Assembly (NCBI GenBank): GCA_014302835.1
Contig: CP060294.1
Span: 1,798,001-1,862,000, forward strand
Source of the DNA: Pedobacter sp. PAMC26386
Lineage (GTDB): Bacteria; Bacteroidota; Bacteroidia; Sphingobacteriales; Sphingobacteriaceae
Length of the DNA stretch: 64,000 nt
Direction: 5' to 3'
Positions 26,396 through 35,647 of this stretch are shown piece by piece. Every line of letters begins with the position of its first letter. The first letter of the stretch is position 1. Made by a program: the position numbers and the translations under genes. The notes beneath the pieces were generated by a model, which saw nothing but the letters and a program-made list of their open reading frames with translations, was not told the origin of the DNA and searched no databases.

Positions 26396-27029
26396 AGCCC
26401 ATTTGCTCCTCGCCGTTCTTACTGCCAGCCATACTGCAAAAGTAATAACTTAATAAACCGGATATTGAGCCAATGACAGCACCTGCTACTACATCCTGCA
26501 AAAAATGATGACTTAAATAGATCCTGGAATAACCAACCAGGACAGCCAATAATAAAAACAAAAGACTAATGCGCTTTTGCCCAAAATAAAGTACAAAAAT
26601 AATGAGCATAGCAAAAATAGTTGCAGTATGCCCTGAAGGAAAAGACCCATAACTCAACTTGCTGATTCCTTTGATTAAATATGGATACTGAAATGAGATC
26701 TGCTCAAAATAAAGACAAGGTCTGGGATCGTTTATCAATCTTTTGATCAGCTGAGAAATAATACCTGAGCTCAAAAAAGCAATGAGCAGAATTAATGCAA
26801 GTCTCCTCTCTTTCCAGAAATATACGACCACAATTACTAAAATACTGAATAGACCGTCCCCCAGTAAAGTGTAATATGAAAAAAAATAATCCAGCCAGTC
26901 ACAATGATAAAAATTAAGAAAGATAAAACTATTCAGTTTAGAGATTTCCAGGCAAATGCCAATTCCAACGACCAGCATTAATGCTAAAAGTGAGAAAAAG
27001 AAGGGACAATATCTTATTAATTTCCACAT
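26385..27029 (-). CDS. PAP2 family phosphatase
   Basis: 214 residues with about six membrane helices. The three phosphatase motifs are present: KRLINDPRP, FPSGHT and SRIYLSHHFLQD. PAP2 enzymes dephosphorylate lipid phosphates such as undecaprenyl pyrophosphate or phosphatidic acid. The C-terminal end overlaps the convergent oxidoreductase gene by 11 bp. The substrate is not resolved. Confidence 0.92.
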   Translation of the reverse strand: MWKLIRYCPFFFSLLALMLVVGIGICLEISKLNSFIFLNFYHCDWLDYFFSYYTLLGDGLFSILVIVVVYFWKERRLALILLIAFLSSGIISQLIKRLINDPRPCLYFEQISFQYPYLIKGISKLSYGSFPSGHTATIFAMLIIFVLYFGQKRISLLFLLLAVLVGYSRIYLSHHFLQDVVAGAVIGSISGLLSYYFCSMAGSKNGEEQMGSNI

Positions 27030-27129
27030 ATGACAGGTAAACGGGAAATCACAGCCAAACCCCTATATGCAGAACCAAAATAATTTCACAAAAGAATAAA
27101 AACATAGCCTAATATGCAATAATATCACT

Positions 27130-27137
27130 TATTTTTG
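27130..27137 (+). promoter_or_regulatory. -7 box of serine hydrolase gene
   Basis: TATTTTTG fits TAnnTTTG, 28 bp before the ATG at 27165. No clear -33 element is visible. Confidence 0.4.
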
Positions 27138-27164
27138 GTCTATTAGCAGTAGACTTATCAAATT

Positions 27165-28553
27165 ATGTTTTGTGAAAAATTCTCCCTAGTATTTCTTTTC
27201 CCTATAGTCTTCCTTCTACCGAAGACCATGGCGCAGACCAGTAAAACTTCGCAACTCGATTCTCTGATACTTAAAGCCAATCGCCTCGGTCTGTTTAATG
27301 GCAATATACTAATCGCCGAAAACAATAAAGTGATCTATAAAAATGCCGTAGGCTTTACTGACTATACGCAAAAAAAAAGGCTAACTGAAAAATATCGTTT
27401 TCATATAGGCTCTATAGCTAAAGAATTTAGTGCAGTCGGCATTATGATTTTAAAAGAACAAGGCAAATTAAATCTGGAAGACCCGGTTTCCAAATATATC
27501 CCGGAACTACCTTCGTGGGCATCAAAAATTCACATCCTCAATTTACTGCAATATACAAGTGGCCTGCCGGATGTTAAATGGAAAAGTGTTCAAAATGATG
27601 CCGAAAACATGGTGAACTTAATGCATACAGAGAAACTTGACTTTGAGCCTGGAACTCAATATGCTTATAATAACAATAATGTCTTTCTACAAAAAAGGAT
27701 CATTGAGCGAATAGCAAACTTGTCTTTCAAAACCTTTGCTGAACGTAATTTATTAAAACCTTGTGGAATGAATTCCGCCATTATAGATCCTGACAGCACA
27801 GACATATTTATAGCGAGAGCTTATGATAATCACAAAAAAGAAAGCAGATTATTCTATCCTGTGGGCGGCTGGATAGCGGTTACACTTGATGATTTTTATA
27901 AGTGGTCCAAAGCTATTACTGATTTTAAACTCATCAGTCCAGCATCCACAAAACAAATCTTATATGGTTTCGGACCAAATACCCAGGCAGGGTTAGGCGG
28001 CGGTAGTATGAAAGAAAACATGATCACTATACACAAACATGATGGAGCTTCTGGAAATTACAAAGCTTTACTGGTTAGCACAGTACCAAAAGGCAGAACA
28101 GTGATTCTGATGACTAACAACAATCAGGACAATGTATTTGCATTTGATATTTCTATTCAAGCTATTTTAGATGGAAAACCCTATACACAAATAAAAAAAT
28201 CTGTTTTAGATGGCTTTGGTAAGGAAATGGAAAGCCTGAACGGACAACAGCTATTGGCCTTCTATACGCAAATGAAAAAGGACCATAATGAGGAGTATAA
28301 TTTTGATGGAGACGCTACACTTAATGAAATTGGCTATAATTATTTGCGCAAAAACAAATTGACTGATGCAATTCTTATTTTCACTTATAACACAAAACAA
28401 TTCCCAGAATCTGGCAATGTGTTTGACAGCCTTGGAGAAGCCTATTATAAACAAGGGAATAAAGAACTGGCTTTATTAAATTACAAACACGCCCTGGAAC
28501 TTGACCCCGAAAATGAGGCGGCAAAAAAAATCATTGAAGAACTTAGTAAATAA
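27165..28553 (+). CDS. beta-lactamase-fold serine hydrolase with C-terminal TPR
   Basis: 462 residues with a signal peptide of ~23 residues. The penicillin-binding/class-C fold shows SxxK as GSIAKEFS (Ser83, Lys86) and the YxN-type motif in YAYNNNN. The last ~100 residues form tetratricopeptide-like helices (NVFDSLGEAYYKQGNKELALLNYKHALELDPEN). This hydrolase-TPR fusion is common in Bacteroidota and is probably periplasmic. Substrates could be D-amino-acid peptides or esters; it is not evidence for drug resistance. A hairpin terminator overlaps its stop codon. Confidence 0.88.
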   Translation: MFCEKFSLVFLFPIVFLLPKTMAQTSKTSQLDSLILKANRLGLFNGNILIAENNKVIYKNAVGFTDYTQKKRLTEKYRFHIGSIAKEFSAVGIMILKEQGKLNLEDPVSKYIPELPSWASKIHILNLLQYTSGLPDVKWKSVQNDAENMVNLMHTEKLDFEPGTQYAYNNNNVFLQKRIIERIANLSFKTFAERNLLKPCGMNSAIIDPDSTDIFIARAYDNHKKESRLFYPVGGWIAVTLDDFYKWSKAITDFKLISPASTKQILYGFGPNTQAGLGGGSMKENMITIHKHDGASGNYKALLVSTVPKGRTVILMTNNNQDNVFAFDISIQAILDGKPYTQIKKSVLDGFGKEMESLNGQQLLAFYTQMKKDHNEEYNFDGDATLNEIGYNYLRKNKLTDAILIFTYNTKQFPESGNVFDSLGEAYYKQGNKELALLNYKHALELDPENEAAKKIIEELSK

Positions 28554-28587
28554 AAGTAGCAAAATTATTTTAGAAGCGCTACTTTTA
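28551..28587 (+). terminator. hairpin terminator
   Basis: 10-bp arms TAAAAGTAGC/GCTACTTTTA beginning at the stop codon of the serine hydrolase gene. Confidence 0.65.
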
Positions 28588-28643
28588 AATGGACTGTAAC
28601 ATAATAACTTTTATTATGTCATATTTAAAACCTTAACCAAAAC

Positions 28644-31070
28644 ATGAAAATATTTTTATCTGCCACATTACTTTTTTTATTATATCTCTGTCCTACTAAC
28701 TTATTTGCACAACAAACAGCTAAAATTAGCGGAACCGTACAGGATAACAAACAAACAATACCAGCTGCAACGGTTCTTTTATATACATCTAAAGATTCTT
28801 CTCTTGTTACAACCGCCATGACTGATCAGGATGGAAAATTCCATTTTACTGCAGCACCTGCCAGTTATTATATTGTATCCTCATCGGTCGGCTATAATAA
28901 GATTAAGACTGCCTCATTTCAACTCAAAACGGAAGATTATCAAGTCCCGCTCATTACGCTAAAAGAAAATTCAAAAGATCTTAAAGAGGTTAGTATTACT
29001 TACACCAAACCAGTTTTAGAACGCAAAGCGGATAAATTAATATTTAATGTTGATGCCACCCCTTCTGCTGCGGGCTTAACTGCACTTGAACTATTAAAAA
29101 AAGCCCCAGGGGTTAATGTAGATCACAATGAAAACATCTCTCTTTCCGGAAAAAGCAATGTGTTAGTTACCATTGATGGTAAACAGACTTACTTAAGTTC
29201 CGCAGAAGTGGTTAATCTCCTTAAATCAATGCAAAGCAGTGATATTGAAAGTATAGAGATCATTAATAACCCTGGGTCAAGATATGATGCAAACAGCACA
29301 GGTGGCATTATCAATATCAAAACCAAGAAAAATAATGCTGTAGGATTTAACGGGACCTTGTCTTTAGGTGCGGGGTTCAATACCAAATTGTCTACAAACA
29401 ATTCTGTTAACCTGAACTATCGAAAAAAAGCATTCAATGTTTTCGGTTCTTATAGCTACAGCAGATCTACATATATGCAAAATCTAGAAATAAACCGTGT
29501 AACACCAGGTACAAATCCATTATATTTTAGCCAGAGAAATAAGGACACCACCAATTATAATCCACAAAACTTTAAAATTGGATCTGACTTCTTTTTAGCT
29601 AAAAATCATACAATAGGATTCTTAGTTAAAGGAAATATCAACAACCACGACGGTGGAACGCTGAGCAATGTCAGTATCGGCAACTCATTCAGCACAACTG
29701 ACTCTATATTAAGAACACCAAGTTACTCTGCATCAAGTCGCAAAAACTTCTCGTATAACATCAATTATAAAGGAGTATTGGACACCGCAGGCCAGGAAAT
29801 TAGTGTGGATGCAGATTATTCCACATTTGATGGTTCAAATAATGCAGATTATACAAATCGTTTTTTCAGGCCAAACGGCGATTTCTTCAAAGATGGCCTG
29901 ATCTACAGAAATTTCACGCCTTCTAATATTAACATTAAGGCTATTAAAGCCGATTACACACTCCCTATTAATAAAAAAGTCAAACTGGAAACTGGTTTTA
30001 AAATTGCAAGTGTAAAAAGCGATAATAACTATATTTATGAAAACCTGATCAAAGGAGCCTGGATATTTGACGATACAAAGAGTAATAGATTTTCATACGA
30101 TGAGCAAGTTAACGCAGCTTATGCCACATTAAATGTCACTCTTGGAAAAACAACATTACAAGGTGGATTACGTGCTGAAAACACCAGTTCAACCGGGAAT
30201 TCTATAACCACGAATACATTGACAAAAAGAAAGTATACAGATCTGTTTCCTTCTGTTTCATTAAGCCAGAATTTCAATGAGAATAATACACTAAACTTTT
30301 CCTATTCAAGAAAGATCAACAGACCCAATTATCAAAACTTAAATCCTTTTATATTTTTTCTGGACCAATACACTTATAACCAAGGTAATCCAAACCTGAA
30401 ACCTGAGTATTCAAATAATATGGAGGTCAATTACCTCTTTAAGCAAAAGTATAGTGCTGCTCTAGCTTACACCCATACTTCTGATGTAATAACCCAGGTA
30501 TTATTGCAAAATGAAGTCAAAAAATCAATATATCAGACCATATTAAATCTTGCCTCCGAAGATGTAGTGTCACTGACATTAAACTTTCCGGTGACAATTA
30601 CTAAATGGTGGAATATGAATAATAATATCTTAGGATATTTCAAACAGATTAAAGCACCAGACTTAAATGGATCAAACTTAAACTCTAAGCAATTCAGTGG
30701 AAACTTGTATTTACAGAATAACTTTACACTAAATAAATTGTTCAGCGCAGATGCTGCTTTGTATTTCAATTCCCCACAAATTGAAGGTGCATTTAAAGTT
30801 AAAAGTATGTATGGTGCAGATGCTGGTCTTCGTTATAACTTCCCAAATAAACTGGGAAATTTAAAACTAGGAGTAAGTGATATCTTCCACTCTCAGCGGC
30901 CAAGAGTCTTTAGTACTTTACCAGGGAATACCTATACGCTGGAGCAATATGGTAACACAACTGCGGTAAGACTTACATTTACTTATCGTATTGGAAAAAT
31001 GACAGTAAAATCTGCAAGAAACAGATCGACCGGACTTGATGCTGAACAAAAAAGATTGGGTTCAAACTAA
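28644..31070 (+). CDS. outer membrane beta-barrel family protein with regulatory domain
   Basis: 808 residues. The order is signal peptide, carboxypeptidase-regulatory-like domain (ISGTVQDNKQTIPAATVLLY, about 28-110), plug-like domain (KAPGVNVDHNENISLSGKSNVLVTIDG, SIEIINNPGSRYDA), then a C-terminal barrel. It lacks SusC features and has no SusD partner. The family (OMP_b-brl_3) resembles TonB-dependent receptors. It is a clear paralogue of the protein at 49140-51599. The transported or signalling ligand is unknown. Confidence 0.9.
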   Translation: MKIFLSATLLFLLYLCPTNLFAQQTAKISGTVQDNKQTIPAATVLLYTSKDSSLVTTAMTDQDGKFHFTAAPASYYIVSSSVGYNKIKTASFQLKTEDYQVPLITLKENSKDLKEVSITYTKPVLERKADKLIFNVDATPSAAGLTALELLKKAPGVNVDHNENISLSGKSNVLVTIDGKQTYLSSAEVVNLLKSMQSSDIESIEIINNPGSRYDANSTGGIINIKTKKNNAVGFNGTLSLGAGFNTKLSTNNSVNLNYRKKAFNVFGSYSYSRSTYMQNLEINRVTPGTNPLYFSQRNKDTTNYNPQNFKIGSDFFLAKNHTIGFLVKGNINNHDGGTLSNVSIGNSFSTTDSILRTPSYSASSRKNFSYNINYKGVLDTAGQEISVDADYSTFDGSNNADYTNRFFRPNGDFFKDGLIYRNFTPSNINIKAIKADYTLPINKKVKLETGFKIASVKSDNNYIYENLIKGAWIFDDTKSNRFSYDEQVNAAYATLNVTLGKTTLQGGLRAENTSSTGNSITTNTLTKRKYTDLFPSVSLSQNFNENNTLNFSYSRKINRPNYQNLNPFIFFLDQYTYNQGNPNLKPEYSNNMEVNYLFKQKYSAALAYTHTSDVITQVLLQNEVKKSIYQTILNLASEDVVSLTLNFPVTITKWWNMNNNILGYFKQIKAPDLNGSNLNSKQFSGNLYLQNNFTLNKLFSADAALYFNSPQIEGAFKVKSMYGADAGLRYNFPNKLGNLKLGVSDIFHSQRPRVFSTLPGNTYTLEQYGNTTAVRLTFTYRIGKMTVKSARNRSTGLDAEQKRLGSN

Positions 31071-31088
31071 AGGTTAAGCAGGAGGTTT

Positions 31089-31152
31089 TAGAGAAATGCT
31101 AAAATATACAATCCGCAAAGATTAGTGGATTGTATATTTTAGCATTTCTCTA
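31089..31152. terminator. 26-bp-arm hairpin between convergent genes
   Basis: Perfect 26-bp arms at 31089-31114 and 31127-31152 around a 12-bp loop. The right arm and part of the loop encode the last ~10 codons of the lipoprotein gene at 31122-31517. It would terminate transcription in both directions. Confidence 0.78.
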
Positions 31153-31517
31153 TTATTTAGCAGATTACCTGATTTTCCTCTAGAAACGACCTCACCATCT
31201 ACTATGATTTCAATGATCACCCTTCCTGAGTATTTGGCAATAATACCAAGCAATAGAACTGCTGGTTTATGAACCATCCTTTTAAATTTCCTGTAGAATG
31301 GCAGGGTTCTTTTGTCAGCGACAGTTACGACACCAGCTTCATCTGTATAAATAATATCTCCCTGTGTAATTACATCTTTATCTAGAGTGATACGATACTC
31401 AATAGATACTTCTTTTCGATTATTCAAAGGCTGTTTTATCGTTTCCTTTTTACAGGATAGGATAAAACAGGCTATTGATATCATGATTATATATTTTTTA
31501 AAAGACTGATTATACAT
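31122..31517 (-). CDS. hypothetical lipoprotein
   Basis: 131 residues. The N-terminal signal ends in a lipobox, ILSCKKE, with the acylated cysteine near residue 22, so it is probably exported and lipid-anchored. The remaining ~105 residues are strand-rich without recognised motifs. Its C-terminus is encoded inside a perfect hairpin shared with the convergent barrel gene. A start at residue 11 or 12 (MISIACF) would also keep a lipoprotein signal. Confidence 0.65.
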   Translation of the reverse strand: MYNQSFKKYIIMISIACFILSCKKETIKQPLNNRKEVSIEYRITLDKDVITQGDIIYTDEAGVVTVADKRTLPFYRKFKRMVHKPAVLLLGIIAKYSGRVIIEIIVDGEVVSRGKSGNLLNNREMLKYTIH

Positions 31518-31583
31518 GGATATAGAGTGGTTTTAAGCTTGTCTAATCTTAAAACGCAACATAGGGGCTATACCCCCATTATA

Positions 31584-32261
31584 CTATCCTTTGATCAGAC
31601 TTTTTATCCCCGTAATTGCAATCTGCAGTCCAACACAGAAAATCAGAAATGCAGAAATACGGTTAAAAATCGTCTCTGCATTAGAACTCAGGTAATGTAT
31701 AATCTTTTTTGTATTCAGGTAAAATATATAAATCAGTATACACATCACAACAATGGCAGACAAGATAGCACCTGTATTTATAAAGTAATGGACTCTGTCT
31801 GATGAGACACTATGCGCACTGAGCGTAAACAGTACAGAAATAGTACCTGCTCCTGTAGTTACAGGAAAGGTGATAGGATAAAATAATTTGTCTTCTATAT
31901 TACTATATCCCGATAACTTAGTTTCCTGATCTGTTACCTCTACTCCTTGTTTCTTATCAGAAGATAAGTTCTCCCACCCCATTTTACAAATCATAATCCC
32001 CCCAGCTAGTTGTATCACAGGAATGGAAATACCGAATAACTCCAATATCCACTGTCCTGCGAATAAAGAGATCGTACAGATAGAAAAAGCATACATCGTA
32101 ATCATACCAACTGCCTTTCTTTTTTCTGCTGAACTGAGGCCCGTAAAGTAAGGGCTGATAATGAATGATGAACCTATTGGATTAACAACCGGAAACAACG
32201 CTATAATTCCAATAAAAAGCAAATGAAGAAATGAATGATATAAAGGGGGTATGTCTGTCAT
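31584..32261 (-). CDS. MarC family integral membrane protein
   Basis: 225 residues with about six helices. The family signature is visible in FPVVNPIGSSFIISPYFTGLSSAEKRKA near the N-terminus and IQLAGGIMICKMGWENL in the middle. FPVTTGAGTISVLFTLSAHS is the second half-repeat. MarC/YchE proteins are annotated as possible amino-acid or small-molecule transporters; E. coli MarC is not a drug pump. It lies 76 bp downstream of the AraC gene on the same strand, so possibly co-regulated. Confidence 0.88.
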   Translation of the reverse strand: MTDIPPLYHSFLHLLFIGIIALFPVVNPIGSSFIISPYFTGLSSAEKRKAVGMITMYAFSICTISLFAGQWILELFGISIPVIQLAGGIMICKMGWENLSSDKKQGVEVTDQETKLSGYSNIEDKLFYPITFPVTTGAGTISVLFTLSAHSVSSDRVHYFINTGAILSAIVVMCILIYIFYLNTKKIIHYLSSNAETIFNRISAFLIFCVGLQIAITGIKSLIKG

Positions 32262-32337
32262 AATTATCGATTAATAAAATGAAATATCAGCATTTTTTCT
32301 GAAAATTTCATCCTGAAATAATTAGATAGCCCCCGAT

Positions 32338-33240
32338 TTAGCTTGCCATCTGGTTCACGCGGCTAATTGAATTATAGGCATCAACGTATGCGCTGGGTGA
32401 TTGCCCTGTAACACTCTTAAAAACACGGTTAAAATTCGTAATACTATTAAATCCAGCTTTATAGGCCACCTGAGAAATACAATTTCCATTTTTACCAGAA
32501 GTCAGACTATTGCAGGCATCATTGATTCTGACTCCATTCAAAAAGGAAACAAATGTATGGCCTGTGTGCTTTTTAAAATAACGGCAAAATGCCTGAGGCG
32601 TCATATAAGCAGCATTGGAGATATCTTCTAAAGCAATCTGATTGCTATAATTACCCATTATAAATGAGATGATATTACTCAGCCTGATTCCTTCATTCTC
32701 AGAAATATTGCAGGAATAAATTTTCGGGCAAAGAGGCTCTATGCCTTCCTGCATGCTTTGAATCCGGCTGAGCAGTCTGATCAGACCAAATAATACATCA
32801 CTGCCAGAAGCATGATGTATTTCGATAATTTTGGTCCGTATTTCTTGCGTAAACTGATGGGATATCTTAAATCCGTACTTATTATTCTTTAGGAAAGAAC
32901 TAATAATTTTCATTTCCGGAAGTTGAAATAAAGCAGCTAAAATACCTGTCGGATTGAAGTAAAGTGAACAGGCCTTAATGCTTTGATGCTGATCTCCCGC
33001 AAAATATTCAGGATTACTTTTGAATAGGTGCGGCAGGTTACCCCCTATCAGGAAGACATCGCCCGAACGAAAAGCAAGCATGTTATTTCCAGCAAGTAGT
33101 GTCCCCTCTCCTTGTTCTACCCAGGTGATTTGCCATTCATCATGACGATGGAGATACTGGTAAAAATGAGGCAACTCTATTTGCTCGGAAATAACGCTTT
33201 TATCATCCGGAACAAGCAGTGTAAACGGAAGTACTTTCAT
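32338..33240 (-). CDS. AraC family regulator, probable controller of hydroxyproline catabolism
   Basis: 300 residues. An N-terminal cupin-like sensing domain (YLHRHDEWQITWVEQGEGTLLAG, SGDVFLIGGNLPH) precedes two C-terminal helix-turn-helix units (ALEDISNAAYMTPQAFCRYFKKHTGHTF, CISQVAYKAGFNSITNFNRVFKSVTGQSPSAY). It is the last gene after the hydroxyproline set on the same strand, with a 130-bp gap. A 14-bp motif (GGTTAAGATACGGT) in that gap recurs at the operon promoter with one change. This links the regulator to the pathway; the effector, perhaps hydroxyproline, is inferred. Confidence 0.88.
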   Translation of the reverse strand: MKVLPFTLLVPDDKSVISEQIELPHFYQYLHRHDEWQITWVEQGEGTLLAGNNMLAFRSGDVFLIGGNLPHLFKSNPEYFAGDQHQSIKACSLYFNPTGILAALFQLPEMKIISSFLKNNKYGFKISHQFTQEIRTKIIEIHHASGSDVLFGLIRLLSRIQSMQEGIEPLCPKIYSCNISENEGIRLSNIISFIMGNYSNQIALEDISNAAYMTPQAFCRYFKKHTGHTFVSFLNGVRINDACNSLTSGKNGNCISQVAYKAGFNSITNFNRVFKSVTGQSPSAYVDAYNSISRVNQMAS

Positions 33241-33315
33241 ATTTTGTCTGGTTTTGGAATAGCTAGTGTTAATATACCAATCTTAACACATATTATCCAA
33301 AACAAATATAAATCA

Positions 33316-33329
33316 GGTTAAGATACGGT
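33316..33329 (+). promoter_or_regulatory. candidate AraC operator, copy 1
   Basis: GGTTAAGATACGGT lies between the AraC gene and the FAD dehydrogenase gene. It matches 13 of 14 bases of the minus-strand motif at 38251-38264 upstream of the operon. Confidence 0.55.
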
Positions 33330-33370
33330 CAAAACTTGTTAATTTACGTCCGAACAGAATTTATTAATAC

Positions 33371-34612
33371 TTACCTGGATGGAGAAAACGCCTGTATATC
33401 AATATCGGTCTGCTGTTCTGATATAAGCTGACTGACCAATACCCCGGTAGCCGGCCCAAGGCTTAAACCCATCATACCATGACCAGTAGCAATAACTAAA
33501 TTCTTAATTTTCTTACTGCGTCCAATATAAGGCAAGCCATCAGCAGATGATGGACGAAAACCAAACCAGATATCCTTCACTGGAGGAAATGCCGGTTCGA
33601 GGTCAGGAAAATAAGCAGGAATAGCCTGCAGGATTCCCTGTACCCTTTGCTGATTAATCCGCTGATTGATTTTATCCAGTTCCATTGTTCCACTGTACCT
33701 TATGCTTCCGTTCATTGGGGTAACTGCAACTCTCGCTTCACAAAGCAGTGCAGGAATAGTCATTCGCCCTGCTGGTTCAGTTTCCATGAACGAATACCCT
33801 TTACCAGGCATAATAGACACCTTGACATCCATCATTTTCGCTACTGCAGGAGACCATGCTCCCGTTGCCAGTACATACTGATCTGCTTTCCATTCTTTCT
33901 GGCCCGTAAATACGCTGGTAATTTTTCCATCATACCTATCAATTCGGGTAACTTCATGATTACGCAGAATAGTTACCCCCTGTGTTTCCAGATAATTAGT
34001 TAAAGCATTCATTAGTTTTGTAGGGTACACATGTCCATCACAACGATAATGAACAGCACCAAGCACGTCCAGTTTAAGATCGGGTTGAAGTTTCAGACAG
34101 TCCATTGTATCCAAAACTGCCATATCCAAACCCAATTCAATACCCTTTTTAGCTAGATGAGCTTCCTCCTCAGCCGCCTTTTCGGTCTTATAAAAAGCGA
34201 GTATTCCGTTATTTTTCAACTCAAAATCAAAGCCCGGCTCCTTTGATAACTCCTGATAATATTTTTTACTCAGCAACGATAAATCTCTTAAAGGTACAGC
34301 AGAGCGCGATACATGACCAGCATTAGCATATTTCAGAAACTTCACTCCCCAGCTAATCAGATTCATATCCAGCGACGGTCTGACATAAAAAGGACTCTTA
34401 CTGTTAAACATCCAGCGTATCCCCTGCTGAACCATGCCTGGCGAAGCCATTGGAATAAAATGACTAGGTACAACCATGCCAGCGTTCCCAAAAGAACAGC
34501 TGCTGGTAATATCCCCTTTATCCAGAATTGTTATTCCATGACCTTGTTTACTCAGATAATATGCAGAGCTAAGCCCCATAATACCACCACCGATAATTAG
34601 AATATCAGACAT
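33371..34612 (-). CDS. FAD-dependent oxidoreductase, probable D-hydroxyproline dehydrogenase
   Basis: 413 residues of the DAO/DadA fold. GGGIMG (7-12) is the FAD-binding motif, GNAGMVVPSHF follows the family pattern, and the C-terminal GHGMMGLSLGPATG closes the FAD site. Enzymes of this type oxidise D-4-hydroxyproline to pyrroline-4-hydroxy-2-carboxylate. The neighbours supply every other step of that pathway, which is the main reason for this call; D-amino-acid dehydrogenase is the alternative. It is 32 bp after the epimerase gene. Confidence 0.85.
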   Translation of the reverse strand: MSDILIIGGGIMGLSSAYYLSKQGHGITILDKGDITSSCSFGNAGMVVPSHFIPMASPGMVQQGIRWMFNSKSPFYVRPSLDMNLISWGVKFLKYANAGHVSRSAVPLRDLSLLSKKYYQELSKEPGFDFELKNNGILAFYKTEKAAEEEAHLAKKGIELGLDMAVLDTMDCLKLQPDLKLDVLGAVHYRCDGHVYPTKLMNALTNYLETQGVTILRNHEVTRIDRYDGKITSVFTGQKEWKADQYVLATGAWSPAVAKMMDVKVSIMPGKGYSFMETEPAGRMTIPALLCEARVAVTPMNGSIRYSGTMELDKINQRINQQRVQGILQAIPAYFPDLEPAFPPVKDIWFGFRPSSADGLPYIGRSKKIKNLVIATGHGMMGLSLGPATGVLVSQLISEQQTDIDIQAFSPSR

Positions 34613-34644
34613 TTATTCTTTTAAATTAAGATTTATTGAAATAA

Positions 34645-35646
34645 TCAAATGACTTGAAAACCCCTTGCATACGGGTCATCATCATCAATTTTAATCGTAT
34701 TGTACCCAAACACTTTTGCCCAGCCCTGAACACTTGGAATGATAGCTTTGAAACCGGCAAGGTCAACGATATCTTCTATTTTGCCGGTAAACTTGCTGCC
34801 AATAAAACTTTCATGTATAAAGGGCTGACCAGGTAATAACTTACCTTTCGCATACCATTGCGCCATACGGGCAGAAGTACCTGTTCCGCAAGGAGAACGG
34901 TCTATAGCCTTGTCACCATAAAAAACAGCATTTCTGGCAGTTGAACCAGGATCTATTGTCGTCCCTGCCCATAAAATATGACTGCAGCCATTAATAGTTG
35001 GATCCAGCGGATGAACAAATTGGTAATTTTCATTGATTCGTTTGCGGATAACCTGGCTCCATCCAATCAACTGCCCGGCAGTATAGTTCTCCAGACCATG
35101 GAAATTTGGTTGCGGATCTACAATAGCGTAGAAATTACCCCCATAGGCCACATCAAATGTAAGTAGTCCCAGATCCGGGCATTCTACTTCCAATTGCTCT
35201 GCTGCCAGGTAAGATGGAATATTACGCAGTTTAACTGAGCTAACCTTATTACCTTCCTGCTGATATTCAATCAGTACCAACCCCGCCGGAGCTTCCATTC
35301 TCACTATTCCGGGAGTCCGCGGTTTGATCAGTCCTTCTTCTATCGCAATAGTGATCGTTCCTATAGTTCCATGACCACACATAGGTAAGCAACCGCTTGT
35401 CTCTATAAATAAAACCGCTACATCATTTGCAGGGTCATGAGGTGGATACAGGATACTTCCCGACATCATATCATGACCTCTGGGCTCAAACATCAAACCC
35501 GTCCTGATCCAGTCATACTCTTTAAGAAAATGCTGACGTTTCTCGCTCATATTGGCTCCTTCCAATAAAGGACCGCCACCTGCCACCAGTCTGACTGGAT
35601 TTCCGCAGGTATGCGCATCTATACAAAAAAAAGTTTTGCTTCCCAT
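34645..35646 (-). CDS. 4-hydroxyproline 2-epimerase (proline racemase family)
   Basis: 333 residues from ATG 35646. A longer frame upstream overlaps the aldehyde dehydrogenase gene and is rejected. Both catalytic cysteines are present: MCGHGTIG (Cys90) and DRSPCGTGTSAR (Cys253). This is the Cys/Cys arrangement of proline racemase and 4-hydroxyproline epimerase; trans-3-hydroxyproline dehydratases have Ser/Thr instead. It converts trans-4-hydroxy-L-proline to cis-4-hydroxy-D-proline. The start is 1 bp beyond the stop of the dehydrogenase gene, so translation is probably coupled. Confidence 0.9.
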   Translation of the reverse strand: MGSKTFFCIDAHTCGNPVRLVAGGGPLLEGANMSEKRQHFLKEYDWIRTGLMFEPRGHDMMSGSILYPPHDPANDVAVLFIETSGCLPMCGHGTIGTITIAIEEGLIKPRTPGIVRMEAPAGLVLIEYQQEGNKVSSVKLRNIPSYLAAEQLEVECPDLGLLTFDVAYGGNFYAIVDPQPNFHGLENYTAGQLIGWSQVIRKRINENYQFVHPLDPTINGCSHILWAGTTIDPGSTARNAVFYGDKAIDRSPCGTGTSARMAQWYAKGKLLPGQPFIHESFIGSKFTGKIEDIVDLAGFKAIIPSVQGWAKVFGYNTIKIDDDDPYARGFQVI

Positions 35647-35647
35647 A

